Source: Terriglobia bacterium (GTDB lineage: Bacteria > Acidobacteriota > Terriglobia > Bryobacterales > Bryobacteraceae). From it: a stretch of 64,000 nt of DNA. A program made the position numbers and the translations under genes. Each line of letters starts with the position of its first letter. Positions within the stretch are counted from its first letter, which is position 1. The notes under the pieces are model-generated. The model did not search any database. It had not been told where the DNA came from and saw only the letters and a list, made by a program, of their open reading frames with translations. Shown here one piece after another: positions 28,249 through 37,998 of this stretch. The stretch spans positions 26,873 to 90,872 of the forward strand of contig JAIQFN010000021.1 in NCBI GenBank assembly GCA_020073265.1, read 5' to 3'.

Positions 28249-29663
28249 TACTGAAATCTAACCGACCGCACAATCTCCTCAAACGTCGCTTGAACCGAAT
28301 CGAATCTGCTCTGCGGCGCGACAAAAACCATGTAGAAAAGCCCCTGCGGCCTCGCTACCGTCACCAGCACGTCCACTTCCTGCTCGCCGCGGTACGGCGA
28401 CTGCGAATACAAGGTCGACAAAATCGCCGGCTTGCGGTCCACCTCAATCCTGCGCGCCTCCCGGCCGACGTGCATATCCGCATTGGACTCGCGGATGTGC
28501 TGAACCAAATCCCGCGTGTCGCGCTCCAGATCAGCCGGCCGACCCTGTGTGTCGTGGTAACTCACTTCCAACCCATAGCCGACCAACGTCTGCCCGCCCG
28601 ACTCCAGCACGCCGCCGCGCGGCGCCAGCGTCACTACGTTCTCCTGACGCGAACCTTGAATCTGCCAGTTGTCGGGAAATTCCAGCGAGTATGACCGGCC
28701 GGCGTAGGAACGCACTCGTCCACTCGGCCGCTCGGCGGGCACAGCCGCGGACCCGCCGTCCTCGCCGGTATTCCCCCTCGCGTGCACTGGCGCGCCCAGA
28801 TGCCGCACCAGCTCCTGAACATGACTGAACTGGCCGGTCTCATCTTCGACATAGGCGCGCCGCGGCAGCCGCCGGATCTCATCGTTGATCGCTTCCGCTC
28901 GATTGCCCGGATTGGGATGATCCGACAAGAACTGAACCAGCGATCCCTGGCGCCCGCTCTTCCCTTCCAGAATTTCGAAAAACCGCGCCATCTCCAGCGG
29001 GTTGTATCCGGCGTCCGCCATGATCTCCGCGCCGTTGTAGTCGGCCTCCGCCTCGTCGGTCCGCGAAAACTTCAGCAGCGCCGAGTTGGCTCCAAAGCTG
29101 ATTCCGATCTGCGTCAGCTGTCCCAACAAACTGTTGCCGGCCAGCGCGCCCGCCAGCAGAGCCGGCAGCGCGATCAGGTTCCGCTTGGACGCCTGGTTGG
29201 TGGAATGGCGCAGCACCACGTGCGACATTTCGTGCGCCATCACTCCCGCCAGTTGCGCCTCGTTCTCGGCCGCCTGGATCACCGCGGTATTGACGAAAAT
29301 CGGACCGCCCGGCAGCGAAAACGCGTTGATGTTCTTGTCGTAAACCGCCTGGATCGTGAACGGGTAAAGCTCCGCGCGACGGCCGTCACGCTCCAGCGTC
29401 CGGGCGTAGCGCGACTGCTCCAGCTTTCGCAGAATGACATTCAGATAGTCGTCCAGCTCGCGGTTGTGCACCACCGGCGCCTGACGCTCGATCTCGGCGG
29501 CCGCCTCTTTGCCGAGCTGGACGTCCTGCTCGGCGGAGAACAGATTCCACCCCGGCCGCAGCTCCTTGAGTTGCGCCCAACCCGTGGCCGGCCCGAGCAG
29601 CGCCACCGCCAGCACTGTACCGACCAAGCGCCATCGCTTCTGTTCGCTATATCTAAACTGCAT
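28248..29663 (-). CDS. Secreted M48 family zinc metalloprotease (BepA/LoiP-like)
   Basis: 471 residues from the ATG at 29663 (a GTG precedes it). Signal peptide with [15 protein letters not shown]. The peptidase M48 core has [18 protein letters not shown] (HExxH zinc motif near residue 145) and a third ligand Glu in [20 protein letters not shown]. After about residue 290 comes a C-terminal domain of unknown role containing [15 protein letters not shown]. Probably a periplasmic protease for outer-membrane protein quality control. The start codon is only 20 bp from the divergent ilvE start. Confidence 0.87.
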   Translation of the reverse strand: MQFRYSEQKRWRLVGTVLAVALLGPATGWAQLKELRPGWNLFSAEQDVQLGKEAAAEIERQAPVVHNRELDDYLNVILRKLEQSRYARTLERDGRRAELYPFTIQAVYDKNINAFSLPGGPIFVNTAVIQAAENEAQLAGVMAHEMSHVVLRHSTNQASKRNLIALPALLAGALAGNSLLGQLTQIGISFGANSALLKFSRTDEAEADYNGAEIMADAGYNPLEMARFFEILEGKSGRQGSLVQFLSDHPNPGNRAEAINDEIRRLPRRAYVEDETGQFSHVQELVRHLGAPVHARGNTGEDGGSAAVPAERPSGRVRSYAGRSYSLEFPDNWQIQGSRQENVVTLAPRGGVLESGGQTLVGYGLEVSYHDTQGRPADLERDTRDLVQHIRESNADMHVGREARRIEVDRKPAILSTLYSQSPYRGEQEVDVLVTVARPQGLFYMVFVAPQSRFDSVQATFEEIVRSVRFQ

Positions 29664-29669
29664 CACAAC

Positions 29670-29675
29670 GCTATA
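29670..29675 (-). promoter_or_regulatory. -10-like element (TATAGC) 6 nt before the M48 protease start
   Basis: On the minus strand TATAGC, GTTGTG, then ATG at 29663. It overlaps the plus-strand TATAAT of ilvE by four bases. With 20 bp between the two start codons there is no room for a leader with a Shine-Dalgarno sequence in either direction. Confidence 0.4.
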
Positions 29676-29677
29676 AT
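29672..29677 (+). promoter_or_regulatory. -10 element (TATAAT), likely leaderless ilvE start
   Basis: Consensus TATAAT, then TATCGT, then ATG at 29684. The expected transcription start coincides with the start codon. No -35 box or Shine-Dalgarno sequence. Confidence 0.6.
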
Positions 29678-29683
29678 TATCGT

Positions 29684-30625
29684 ATGTTGAAGCCCACGGA
29701 AAAGATCTGGCACAACGGCCGCTTTATCGGCTGGGAGGATGCTACCATTCACGTCCTCTCGCACGTCACCAGCTATGGCAGCTCGGTGTTTGAAGGCGTC
29801 CGTTGCTACGCGACTCCCTCGGGTCCGGCCATCTTCCGCGTGCGCGAACACCTCCGCCGCCTGCTCGACTCCGCCAAGATCTATCGTATCGAACTGAAGT
29901 ACTCGATCGATCAACTCGCCGACGCCATGGTGGAGCTGGTACGCGTGAATCATCTCGATTCCTGCTACTTCCGCCCGCTGGTGCTGCGCGGCTACGGTGA
30001 CGTGGGAGTCCTTCCGTTCAACAACCCGACCGAAACCTACATCGCATGCTGGGAGTGGGGAAAATATCTCGGGCCTGAGGCTCTGGCCCAGGGCGTGGAC
30101 GTGTGCGTTTCCAGTTGGACCCGCATCGCGCCCAACACGCTTCCGGCGCTCGCCAAAGCCGGAGCCAATTACATGAACTCCCAGCTCATCCGCATGGAAG
30201 CCCAGCTCAACGGCTATGCCGAGGGCATCGCTCTCGATACCGCCGGCTACGTCAGCGAAGGCTCGGGCGAGAACATCTTCGTGGTGCGCGACGGAAAAAT
30301 CCTGACGCCGCCGCTGGGCGCTTCGGTGCTGCCCGGCATCACGCGCGACTCAGTCATGCAGCTGGCCGAATCGCTCGGCATTCCGGTGGTCGAAACGCTG
30401 GTGCCTCGTGAGATGCTGTACATCGCCGACGAAGTTTTCTTCTCCGGAACCGCCGCCGAGATCACACCCATTCGTTCCGTGGATCGCATCCAGGTCGGCA
30501 AAGGATCGCGCGGCCCGGTGGCCGAAAAACTGCAAAAGGCTTTCTTCGATATCGTGGATGGAAAAGTCCCGGATCGCTTCGGCTGGCTTATGCCGGTCGG
30601 AAAAAATGAACCCGTGACAGTGTGA
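29684..30625 (+). CDS. ilvE: Branched-chain amino acid aminotransferase
   Basis: 313 residues, PLP fold type IV. It interconverts Leu, Ile and Val with their 2-oxo acids. It closely follows E. coli IlvE in pattern: [29 protein letters not shown], the PLP lysine region [20 protein letters not shown] (near residue 160), [20 protein letters not shown], then [19 protein letters not shown] and [16 protein letters not shown]. Cytoplasmic. It is divergent from the M48 gene and probably leaderless. Two hairpins follow the stop. Confidence 0.96.
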   Translation: MLKPTEKIWHNGRFIGWEDATIHVLSHVTSYGSSVFEGVRCYATPSGPAIFRVREHLRRLLDSAKIYRIELKYSIDQLADAMVELVRVNHLDSCYFRPLVLRGYGDVGVLPFNNPTETYIACWEWGKYLGPEALAQGVDVCVSSWTRIAPNTLPALAKAGANYMNSQLIRMEAQLNGYAEGIALDTAGYVSEGSGENIFVVRDGKILTPPLGASVLPGITRDSVMQLAESLGIPVVETLVPREMLYIADEVFFSGTAAEITPIRSVDRIQVGKGSRGPVAEKLQKAFFDIVDGKVPDRFGWLMPVGKNEPVTV

Positions 30626-30664
30626 CAACCATCACGGGCCCAGTGTTTCCGGAGGACTCCGGAA
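30611..30664 (+). terminator. Two hairpins at the end of ilvE
   Basis: Hairpin 1 pairs CCCGTGA (30611-30617) with TCACGGG (30632-30638) and spans the ilvE stop codon. Hairpin 2 is TTCCGGAG-GA-CTCCGGAA (30647-30664), a perfect 8-bp stem with a 2-nt loop. No U-tract follows either, so intrinsic termination is uncertain. The rest of the gap to nagA (30665-30907) holds AT-richer sequence with no feature I can support. Confidence 0.4.
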
Positions 30665-30907
30665 GACTACCTGTAGGACGTTGCGGAAGGACGATCCGCA
30701 AGTGCGATTCCAACAATTACCTCCCCCGAGATTAACCGCCAGAACCGCACTCGCAGGGGATCATGCATTCCTTTGTAGCAGGGCTTGGTTCCCGGTACCA
30801 GAGATTTTTCTACTTAGAACCGCCTTTTCAACAATTTTTTCTCTTCGTCAGGTCTTACACTTAGACTCCACAGGCTGTGGGAAACTTGTGAATAAATCGA
30901 CACCCGA

Positions 30908-32080
30908 ATGAAATGTAACGGCATCAATATTGCCACAGGCGAGTTGGTCGAAGTTTCGTTCGATTCTCTCATCACCGCCGTTGATCCCCTGCTCCCGCCT
31001 GCTTCGGTGGCGGAGTTCCTTTCGCCCGGCTGGATCGATTTGCAGGTCAACGGTTTTGCCGGCGTCGATTACAATTCGCCTTCCGCCCCCGCCGCCGCGA
31101 TCGGACATTCCATCCGCGAAATGTTCCGGACCGGAGTGACCCGCTTTTTCCCCACCGTGATCACCGCGTCGCCGGACGACATGGCGGGCGCGCTGCGGAA
31201 TCTGGCCGCGGCGAAAGAGACCATTCCCGAAGGCGCCGCCATGGAAGCCTTCCACCTGGAAGGCCCCTACATTTCTCCCGAAGACGGACCGCGTGGAGCG
31301 CATCCGGCGCGCTGGACCAGGCCGCCCTCGCTCGACGAGTTTCACCGCTTCCAGGATGCCGCGCGCGGTCACATCCGCCTGGTCACGTTATCGCCCGAGT
31401 GGCCCGAGGCTCCGCGCTTCATCGAAGCCGTGGTTCGCGAAGGCGTGGCCGCGAGCATCGGCCATACCAAAGCCACTGCCGATCAAATCGCGGCTGCGGT
31501 CGACGCTGGCGCCACGCTCTCCACTCACTTGGGCAATGGCGCTCACGCCGTGCTGCCGCGCCGGAATTACATCTGGGACCAACTGGCCGACGATCGCCTG
31601 GCCGCCAGCTTCATCGTCGACGGCATCCACCTCAGCCAGCCTTTTCTCAAGGTCGCACTCCGCGCCAAGGGACTGGAGCGCTCCATCCTGGTCACCGACG
31701 CAGTGATGCCCGCGGGCTGCGATCCGGGCCGATACCGTCTGGGCGAAGTGGACGTGGAGCTGCACGAAGACGGCAGCGTGCGTTTGCTCGGCGGAACGCG
31801 GCTGGCCGGCTCGGCGCTCCACATGGACCGCGCCATTCAGAACGTCATCCAGCTAGCCGGCTTGAATCTGCGCGACGCCATCGCACTCGCCACCCGCAAC
31901 CCCGCCCGCGTCGGACGCATCCCCAATCGCCAGCGTGGCCTCGCGACCGGCGAGCGCGCCGACCTGGTCCGCTTCCGCTACGACCACCAGACCAAGGCGA
32001 TTGAAGTTCTCGAAACCTACCTGAACGGCCGCCTGGTGTATGCCGCGCGCCCGGCGTCGTCAGCTACACCGAGTCGCTAG
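30908..32080 (+). CDS. nagA: N-acetylglucosamine-6-phosphate deacetylase
   Basis: 390 residues, amidohydrolase superfamily. It removes acetate from GlcNAc-6-P in amino-sugar and cell-wall recycling. Motifs: LSPGWIDLQVNGFAGVDYNS, the metal-ligand Glu in MEAFHLEGPYISPE, His in VAASIGHTKATADQIAAAVD, substrate-binding THLGNGAHAVLPR, and the catalytic Asp in RSILVTDAVMPAGC. No nagB or glucosamine kinase is adjacent. Its 3' end overlaps the convergent histidine kinase gene by 17 bp. No clear Shine-Dalgarno sequence. Confidence 0.93.
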   Translation: MKCNGINIATGELVEVSFDSLITAVDPLLPPASVAEFLSPGWIDLQVNGFAGVDYNSPSAPAAAIGHSIREMFRTGVTRFFPTVITASPDDMAGALRNLAAAKETIPEGAAMEAFHLEGPYISPEDGPRGAHPARWTRPPSLDEFHRFQDAARGHIRLVTLSPEWPEAPRFIEAVVREGVAASIGHTKATADQIAAAVDAGATLSTHLGNGAHAVLPRRNYIWDQLADDRLAASFIVDGIHLSQPFLKVALRAKGLERSILVTDAVMPAGCDPGRYRLGEVDVELHEDGSVRLLGGTRLAGSALHMDRAIQNVIQLAGLNLRDAIALATRNPARVGRIPNRQRGLATGERADLVRFRYDHQTKAIEVLETYLNGRLVYAARPASSATPSR

Positions 32081-34403
32081 GGTCGGCCGCCGACTCCACC
32101 GCTTTATAAAGCTGCGCCGGCTGGAACGGCTTGCTCACGAAGCCGTCCATACCCGCGGCATAACAACGATTCTCGTAGTCCTTCATCGCGTGCGCGGTCA
32201 GCGCCAGGATCGGAACGCGCCCTCCGCTGCCCTGCTCCTGTTTGCGAATCGCTTCCGTGGCCGTCCATCCGTCCATCTCCGGCATCTGCACGTCCATCAG
32301 CACTACATCAAAGCGCTTCGCTTCGGCCGCCTCCACGGCCTCCCGTCCGTTGCCCGCGATGGTGACACGGTGTCCGCGCTTCTCGAGCAGCGTGACGGCC
32401 AGCTTCTGATTCACGAAGTTGTCCTCGGCCAGCAGGATTGAAAGCTGCCGCAGGCTCTTGGAGAGATCCCTTCCGCCCGCCACTCGCTCCGCCGGCGCGT
32501 CACCGAGAGCGCGCAGCATCGATTCGCGCAGGGCCGTCCGCGAAACCGGCTTGGTCACATGACAGACGATCCCCAGTTGCCGGCAGCGCGGGATGTCGCT
32601 GCGCAGGTCCGAGGAACTCAGCATCATCACCACCGGCCGCCTCCACTGCTCATCCTGCAGAATTCTTTCCGCCAGCATGAACCCGTCCATCCCGGGCATC
32701 TGCGCATCCAGGATCGCTAACTGAAACGGCCTCTGCTCCAGCTCCGCCCGCCGCAGCAACTCCAGCGCCTGCGGTCCCGATTCGGCGACTTGCGCGTCCA
32801 CTCCTTCGGCGGCCAACATCTCGGCCACCACGCGCCGGTTGATGCGATTGTCGTCTACGGCCAGCACCCGCATTCCTTTCAGCATCCCTCTAGCTCCGCT
32901 CGCAGACTGCCCGCGCTCCGTCTCCACGTGCCCAAAGCGGGCCGTGAAATGAAACCGGCTGCCTTTACCCACCTCGCTTTCCACCCAGATCCGGCCGCCC
33001 ATGAGCTGGGTCAACTTCGACGCGATGGCCAAACCCAAGCCGGTCCCGCCATAAAACCGCGTAGTCGACCCGTCCGCCTGGGTGAAGGAATCGAAGATCG
33101 ATCCCAGCTTGTCGGCGGGAATGCCGATCCCGGTGTCCTCCACCAGAAAATGCAGCTCTTGGCCCGGCGGCTCTTCGCCCGGCGGTTCCGGCGTCCGGCT
33201 CACTTGAACCAGAACCTCGCCGCGCTCGGTGAACTTGATGGCATTGCCCAGCAGGTTCGCGAGCACCTGCCGCAGCCGGTTCGCATCGCCCAGCACCTGG
33301 AGCGGGACATCGGGCTGAATTTCCAGGATGAGTTCCAGCTTCTTCTGGTGCGCCCGGAGCGCCAGCCCTCGCACCGCCAGGTCCAGCAGCTCGGCAACCG
33401 CAAAGGGCCGCGGGTCGAGATCCATCTTTCCGGCTTCGATTTTTGAAAAATCCAGGACATCGTTGATCACCGCCATCAGCGAGCCGGCGGACTCCATCAC
33501 CGCCGCCAGGTATTCCCGCTGCACCGCGTCGAGCGGCGTGTCCAGAGCCAGCTCCGTCATGCCCATGATGCCGTTCATCGGCGTGCGGATCTCATGACTC
33601 ATGTTGGCGACAAACTGGCTCTTGAGACGGCTGGCTTCCCGCGCCTTCTCCACCAGCTCCAGCAATTCGCGCCGCGAAGCGTCCAACTGCGCAACCATGT
33701 CGTTGAAGGCCTTGGCCAGCTCGTCCACCTCGTTCCAGGACCCCAGCGGCGCGCGTTGCTGCAAGTCACCCTGAGCCACCCGCCCGGTGAAATTCACCAG
33801 CCGCGCCAGGGGCCGGAGCAGCCGGCGCAGTTGCGTGTACTGGACCAGCAGCACCACGCACAATGCCAGCGCTCCCACCAGCAACACGTCCCGCGCGGTC
33901 CGCACGAATTGCGCCCGCTGCTTCTGCATCGAGAAGCCCACCCGAACCGAACCCAACTGGCGGACACGCGTCCGGTCGCTCTCCCAATCCAGCAGTCCCT
34001 TGGCGCCGGATTCCTGAATGGTCCGCCGTACCTCAATATGCGGCGGCAGCGCCTGGTTCGAGTTCCCCGCCGGCGATGCCCGGCCGGCCTCGGCCACGGT
34101 TCGTCCCGCTTCGTCCGCCACCACCACGTACAGCACGTCTTCGTTGGTGGCCGCCGACCGGGCGATGCGCCCCAGTTCCGCCCGGTCGCCGATCAGCAGC
34201 GGAAAGTCGCACTGGCTGGCCAGGAATTCAGCCGACCCCTGGGCTCGCAGATTGAGCTGTTGGCTCAACGTGCTGCGTTCGGCCACCAATACCAGCGCCG
34301 TGATGCTCACCGCCGCGGCTACCATCACCGCCACGTTGACCAGCGAGGCCTGCATCAACAGGCTTTTCCGCCGTGGCCGTCGCCCCATGCCCAGCCGCGT
34401 CAT
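32064..34403 (-). CDS. Hybrid sensor histidine kinase with two receiver domains
   Basis: 779 residues. Two membrane helices (about 18-40 and 171-188) flank a periplasmic sensor of about 130 residues resembling CHASE8-type domains. HAMP follows (about 190-245), HisKA with the phospho-acceptor His270 in VANMSHEIRTPMNGIMGMTE, and HATPase with LLGNAIKFTERG, VEDTGIGIPADKLGSIF and YGGTGLGLAI. REC1 (RVLAVDDNRINRRVVAE, AILDAQMPGMDGF) and REC2 (ILLAEDNFVNQKLAV, VLMDVQMPEMDGW) close the protein. There is no output domain, so the signal must pass to a separate response regulator or Hpt protein. Last gene of an operon with a TonB receptor and a solute-binding protein (4-bp overlap). Confidence 0.93.
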   Translation of the reverse strand: MTRLGMGRRPRRKSLLMQASLVNVAVMVAAAVSITALVLVAERSTLSQQLNLRAQGSAEFLASQCDFPLLIGDRAELGRIARSAATNEDVLYVVVADEAGRTVAEAGRASPAGNSNQALPPHIEVRRTIQESGAKGLLDWESDRTRVRQLGSVRVGFSMQKQRAQFVRTARDVLLVGALALCVVLLVQYTQLRRLLRPLARLVNFTGRVAQGDLQQRAPLGSWNEVDELAKAFNDMVAQLDASRRELLELVEKAREASRLKSQFVANMSHEIRTPMNGIMGMTELALDTPLDAVQREYLAAVMESAGSLMAVINDVLDFSKIEAGKMDLDPRPFAVAELLDLAVRGLALRAHQKKLELILEIQPDVPLQVLGDANRLRQVLANLLGNAIKFTERGEVLVQVSRTPEPPGEEPPGQELHFLVEDTGIGIPADKLGSIFDSFTQADGSTTRFYGGTGLGLAIASKLTQLMGGRIWVESEVGKGSRFHFTARFGHVETERGQSASGARGMLKGMRVLAVDDNRINRRVVAEMLAAEGVDAQVAESGPQALELLRRAELEQRPFQLAILDAQMPGMDGFMLAERILQDEQWRRPVVMMLSSSDLRSDIPRCRQLGIVCHVTKPVSRTALRESMLRALGDAPAERVAGGRDLSKSLRQLSILLAEDNFVNQKLAVTLLEKRGHRVTIAGNGREAVEAAEAKRFDVVLMDVQMPEMDGWTATEAIRKQEQGSGGRVPILALTAHAMKDYENRCYAAGMDGFVSKPFQPAQLYKAVESAADPSDSV

Positions 34404-35317
34404 TCGATCACCACGATTCCAGGCTCGCCCCTCGAAGGCATCCGCAATCCCAGCAGCCGCGCCACCCGAGGGTTGGAAGCCACCCGGACCTTGCGAGGGT
34501 TTTCGATCACCGCCGGATTCGCGCCGCCCAGATATTTCCGCGCCAGTTCTCCGGCTTGCGCACCGACTTCCAGATAGTCCGGATACACGCCCGCTGCCGC
34601 ACCGGCGCGAACAAAGCTGGCCGAAAAGCCCGCCACCGGCAGCCGGTTCTCGAGCGAAGCCAGTATCAACGGCTTCACGGTAGTGCCGTTATACAGCGTC
34701 GCGTCGGGCGGACACCAGACGAAGTCCACCAGGTCGCGCAGCGAGAGAAACGCGTTCAACAGCTTTTCCGGACGAGGGCATTCCACCGCCTTCAGCGTCA
34801 TGCCCGCGGCTTTGGCCTGCGCTTCCAACGCCGCCGCCGGAGCGCCCCTCTGGTCGGGATTGCGGATCATTCCCACTCGCGTCTTGCCCGGAAACACCCT
34901 GGAAAGACCGGCCAGCACGTCCGCCAGCGCCACGTCCAACACCACCGCGCTGGATGGCGCCCGCCGGCCGGGCGCCGCCAGATCCGCACGCAGCACCATG
35001 GTTGCCACCATCGGAGCGCTTCCCAGCTGCGCCGCTTCATCCATGGCTTGGTTGCCGATGGTCAGCAGCACCGCAACATCCTTGCCGCTCAGTTGACCCC
35101 GTTCGGCTGGCCGCGCCGCCAGATCCACCACCACCACCTTGACGCCGGAACCCAGGCCACGCCGGACGCCTTCGATGGCTTCAGCGAACGCCTCCACCGC
35201 CGAGGTGGTCACGATCATCACCACCGGCTGCTCGGCTGGCAAAGTCGGTCCGGCCGCCGCGGCCCCCAGCGGAGCCAGCGCGGCCAGCAGCGCGATGGCG
35301 AAAGCGCAATCGCTCAT
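34400..35317 (-). CDS. ABC_sub_bind (PF04392-like) periplasmic binding protein
   Basis: 305 residues from the ATG at 35317, 4 bp after the TonB receptor stop; an upstream in-frame start would overlap it. The signal peptide MSDCAFAIALLAALAPLGAA ends near AAG. The protein resembles the ABC_sub_bind family: VVMIVTTSAVEAFAEAIEGV, LLTIGNQAMDEAAQLGSAPM, GLSRVFPGKTRVGMIRNPDQ, and LGLRMPSRGEPGIVVIE near the C-terminus. No ABC permease or ATPase is nearby; it sits between a TonB receptor and a hybrid histidine kinase. It may serve as the ligand-sensing subunit for that kinase rather than for transport; this is inference. Confidence 0.8.
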   Translation of the reverse strand: MSDCAFAIALLAALAPLGAAAAGPTLPAEQPVVMIVTTSAVEAFAEAIEGVRRGLGSGVKVVVVDLAARPAERGQLSGKDVAVLLTIGNQAMDEAAQLGSAPMVATMVLRADLAAPGRRAPSSAVVLDVALADVLAGLSRVFPGKTRVGMIRNPDQRGAPAAALEAQAKAAGMTLKAVECPRPEKLLNAFLSLRDLVDFVWCPPDATLYNGTTVKPLILASLENRLPVAGFSASFVRAGAAAGVYPDYLEVGAQAGELARKYLGGANPAVIENPRKVRVASNPRVARLLGLRMPSRGEPGIVVIE

Positions 35318-35321
35318 ACCG

Positions 35322-37373
35322 CTACGGCTCGAGGCGCTCGGCGGCATCCCCCGTTCCCGTCCTGTGGTGTTCAGCCGTCAGCGTGCGGGGCGCCCACGAC
35401 AGCCGCAGAAAAACGCCGCAGCCGTCCTGTTCCTGAACATTTCCCTGCGCCACTCCCACCGGATCCCAGTAGCGGCGATTCAGCAGATTGTGGACTCCCA
35501 ACTCCACCTCCATGTCCTTGGGCAGCCGCCGGCTGGTGAGCGACGCGTTGACTAGATAAACCGCCGGCACCGCACCCGTGAGGAACGTGTCCCGCTCGCT
35601 GAGATATTGCAGGCCCGCGCTCCACCACCAGCGGTCCCCGAACAACGGACCTTCCACCAGCAGCTTGCCCACCCGCGCCGGCGAGTTGATGGCCTGATAG
35701 CCGTCGCTCGAGTAGTCGGACCGTTGCACCGCCAGGCTGGCATCCGCCTTCAGCCGCGAAGTCAGTTGCCCTTTGGCTTCCACTTCGAAGCCGGTCGAAT
35801 TGATCAACGCCGCGTTGCGATATTGCTGGGCCCCGTTTTCGAGCGGAACCGCGGTGATCAGGTTGTTCAGCCGGTAGTGGTACAGGTTCGCCGACAGCTC
35901 CAGCTTCTTCGCCAGCCGTTGCTCGAAAACAGCTTCCCAGGTCTGCATGCGCTCATAGTCGACTCCCGGATTGGCGAACTGCGTCACGCCGTCTTCGTAG
36001 AATTGCTCGAAGGCGCTGGGATTTCGAAACGACCGGCCATACAGCAGCTTCACCGCGCTGGCCTTGGATGGCTGGTAGATCAAGCCAATCCGCGGCGTGA
36101 GCGAGCCGTCGTTATTCCGGGAGTCGTCCAGGCGCCCGCCCAGGTATGCCTTCCAATGCCGCGAAAGCTCCCACTCCTGCTGGAAAAATACGGCGAACGA
36201 ACGATCCGGGCGGTCGATCTCGATCAACGGCTGGTACACGGGCGACTGGTAGTATGCGTACATGCTGGACCGCAGATCCACGCTGGCTTCGCTTCCGACC
36301 GTCAGGAATCCCAGCCGCGGCACGCGGAACCGGTAGGTGAGCTGCGTTCCCAGCCAGTCCCCGTCGCCGCCCTGCCGGGCGTCCAACACTCCGACTTCAC
36401 TTTCGAAATCGACGCGGTTCGCCGAGCGGTACTGATCGTAGTAGATCCGCCAGCGGATTTGCCCCTCCGCTCCCACGTTGCGCTGGTAGGCGGACTCCAC
36501 GAAGCCCCGGCTGTCCATCATCTTGTTTCCCCGGTCCCCAAAAATCGATCCCCAGGCGCCGGTGGGGACTAGCTTTTCCCGGCTATTGAAGTAGGCCAAA
36601 ACGCTCCAGTTCTGCCAGATCAGATTGGCGAACGTGTGGTAACCTTTCTCGCCGTCCGCATCGCTCACCCGGCCGTGGTTGGTATCCGGCGAATCGAACT
36701 GGGGGAAATAAAGCGATCCGCCGACGTTGTTGAAGACCGATGCCGAGACCAGCAGGTTGGCCCCGCGTCCCAGGTATTGCGATGTGGATAGCTGCAGCTT
36801 GCGTTCGCCGAAGCTGCCCGCCTCCGCCGACACCCGCAACGGTCCGTATTCCACCGGCGACTTGGTGACAATGTTGACGGTGGCGAACATCCCGTTGCTG
36901 CCATACAGCGCCGAGGACGGCCCCCGGATGATCTCGATGCGCTTGATCAGATCCATGTCCAGGCCGAAATCCTCGCCAAAGTAACCGGCCGCGCTGTAGA
37001 CGTTCTCGGTCAAGGAATGACCGTTGATCATCACCAGGAAGCGCGTGTTGAGATCGCCCGGAATCGAGAACCCGCGCACCCCGACGTAGCGATAGATCCG
37101 GTCGTAGCTCACGAACATGCCGCGCGTGTCGGACAAGGCGTCGGCCAGCGTCCGGTAGCCGCGCCGCTGGATGTCCTGGTCGGTGATGATGGTGACGCTG
37201 GCGGGCGCCTCCAGCAGGCTCTGGGCGTGCAGCGACGCCGCCTCCACCACCGGAAGCGGGTCGAACAACACCGCTTCCCCCGGGGGCGCGGCCGCCCGAT
37301 TCCCGGAAGAGTCCTGGCCCCAGCCGATGCCTGTCAGGCCCAACAGCAACAATACATAGACGAATCGGTCCAT
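35322..37373 (-). CDS. TonB-dependent outer-membrane receptor
   Basis: 683 residues from the ATG at 37373, which gives the clean signal peptide MDRFVYVLLLLGLTGIGWGQ. The plug domain has ASVTIITDQDIQRRGYRTLA, FSIPGDLNTRFLVMINGHSL and IEIIRGPSSALYGSNGMFAT. The barrel shows alternating strands such as LGGRLDDSRNNDGSLTPRIG and LLYGRSFRNPSAFEQFYEDG. It has no Oar-type Ig domain and resembles colicin-I/FepA-type receptors for iron complexes or other small ligands. First gene of an operon with a periplasmic binding protein and a hybrid histidine kinase. Confidence 0.92.
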   Translation of the reverse strand: MDRFVYVLLLLGLTGIGWGQDSSGNRAAAPPGEAVLFDPLPVVEAASLHAQSLLEAPASVTIITDQDIQRRGYRTLADALSDTRGMFVSYDRIYRYVGVRGFSIPGDLNTRFLVMINGHSLTENVYSAAGYFGEDFGLDMDLIKRIEIIRGPSSALYGSNGMFATVNIVTKSPVEYGPLRVSAEAGSFGERKLQLSTSQYLGRGANLLVSASVFNNVGGSLYFPQFDSPDTNHGRVSDADGEKGYHTFANLIWQNWSVLAYFNSREKLVPTGAWGSIFGDRGNKMMDSRGFVESAYQRNVGAEGQIRWRIYYDQYRSANRVDFESEVGVLDARQGGDGDWLGTQLTYRFRVPRLGFLTVGSEASVDLRSSMYAYYQSPVYQPLIEIDRPDRSFAVFFQQEWELSRHWKAYLGGRLDDSRNNDGSLTPRIGLIYQPSKASAVKLLYGRSFRNPSAFEQFYEDGVTQFANPGVDYERMQTWEAVFEQRLAKKLELSANLYHYRLNNLITAVPLENGAQQYRNAALINSTGFEVEAKGQLTSRLKADASLAVQRSDYSSDGYQAINSPARVGKLLVEGPLFGDRWWWSAGLQYLSERDTFLTGAVPAVYLVNASLTSRRLPKDMEVELGVHNLLNRRYWDPVGVAQGNVQEQDGCGVFLRLSWAPRTLTAEHHRTGTGDAAERLEP

Positions 37374-37446
37374 ATGTTGCTCATCGGACCGCGGGGAGCA
37401 AATCCGAGCCAATAAAGCGGGCAGGCCGGGACTGACGCCCGGGGTA

Positions 37447-37998
37447 TTAGCGGCTGCTGGAAGCCGGCGCTTCCAGATTCAAGACCGCGATATATTTCAG
37501 ATTCCGGTAAAGCTGCCGGTAGTCCAGACCGAAGCCCACCACGAACCGGTCCGGGATCTCGAAGCAGCGGTAATCGATGGGCACCTGCACGATGCGGCGC
37601 GGCGTCCGGTCGAGCAGGGTGCAAATGGCCAGCGAGTTCGGCTCGCGCGCCGCCAGGTGCTGCAGCAGGTAGCGCGTGGTGAAACCGGTGTCGACGATGT
37701 CCTCCACCAGGATCACGTCCTCACCCTCGATGCTGTCGTCCAGATCCTTGGCGATCCGCACCATGCCGGGCGCGCCTCTCTGATTGGCGAAACTCGAGAT
37801 GGCGAGAAAATCGATTTTCACCGGCACGGTCAGCTCGCGCGCCAGAGCCGTCAGAAAGAAAACCGATCCCTTCAGCACCGCGATCAGCTTGAGCTCGCGG
37901 CCCGAGTACTTGGCCGAAATTTCCGCCGCCACTTCCGCGATCCGCTCTTCCACTTGCTGGGTGGTAAACAGCACGCGCTCGATCACCGGCTCGCTCAT
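37447..37998 (-). CDS. hpt: Hypoxanthine phosphoribosyltransferase
   Basis: 183 residues from the ATG at 37998, starting MSEPVIERVLFTTQQVEERI. The open frame continues upstream, but that part is the out-of-frame shadow of the next gene. The PRPP-binding motif is VILVEDIVDTGFTTRYLLQH; LKLIAVLKGSVFFLTALARE and FVVGFGLDYRQLYRNLKYIA are typical Hpt segments. It salvages hypoxanthine or guanine to IMP or GMP in the cytoplasm. It overlaps the stop of the kinase-like/nuclease-like gene by 4 bp (ATGA), so the two are probably coupled. Confidence 0.95.
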   Translation of the reverse strand: MSEPVIERVLFTTQQVEERIAEVAAEISAKYSGRELKLIAVLKGSVFFLTALARELTVPVKIDFLAISSFANQRGAPGMVRIAKDLDDSIEGEDVILVEDIVDTGFTTRYLLQHLAAREPNSLAICTLLDRTPRRIVQVPIDYRCFEIPDRFVVGFGLDYRQLYRNLKYIAVLNLEAPASSSR

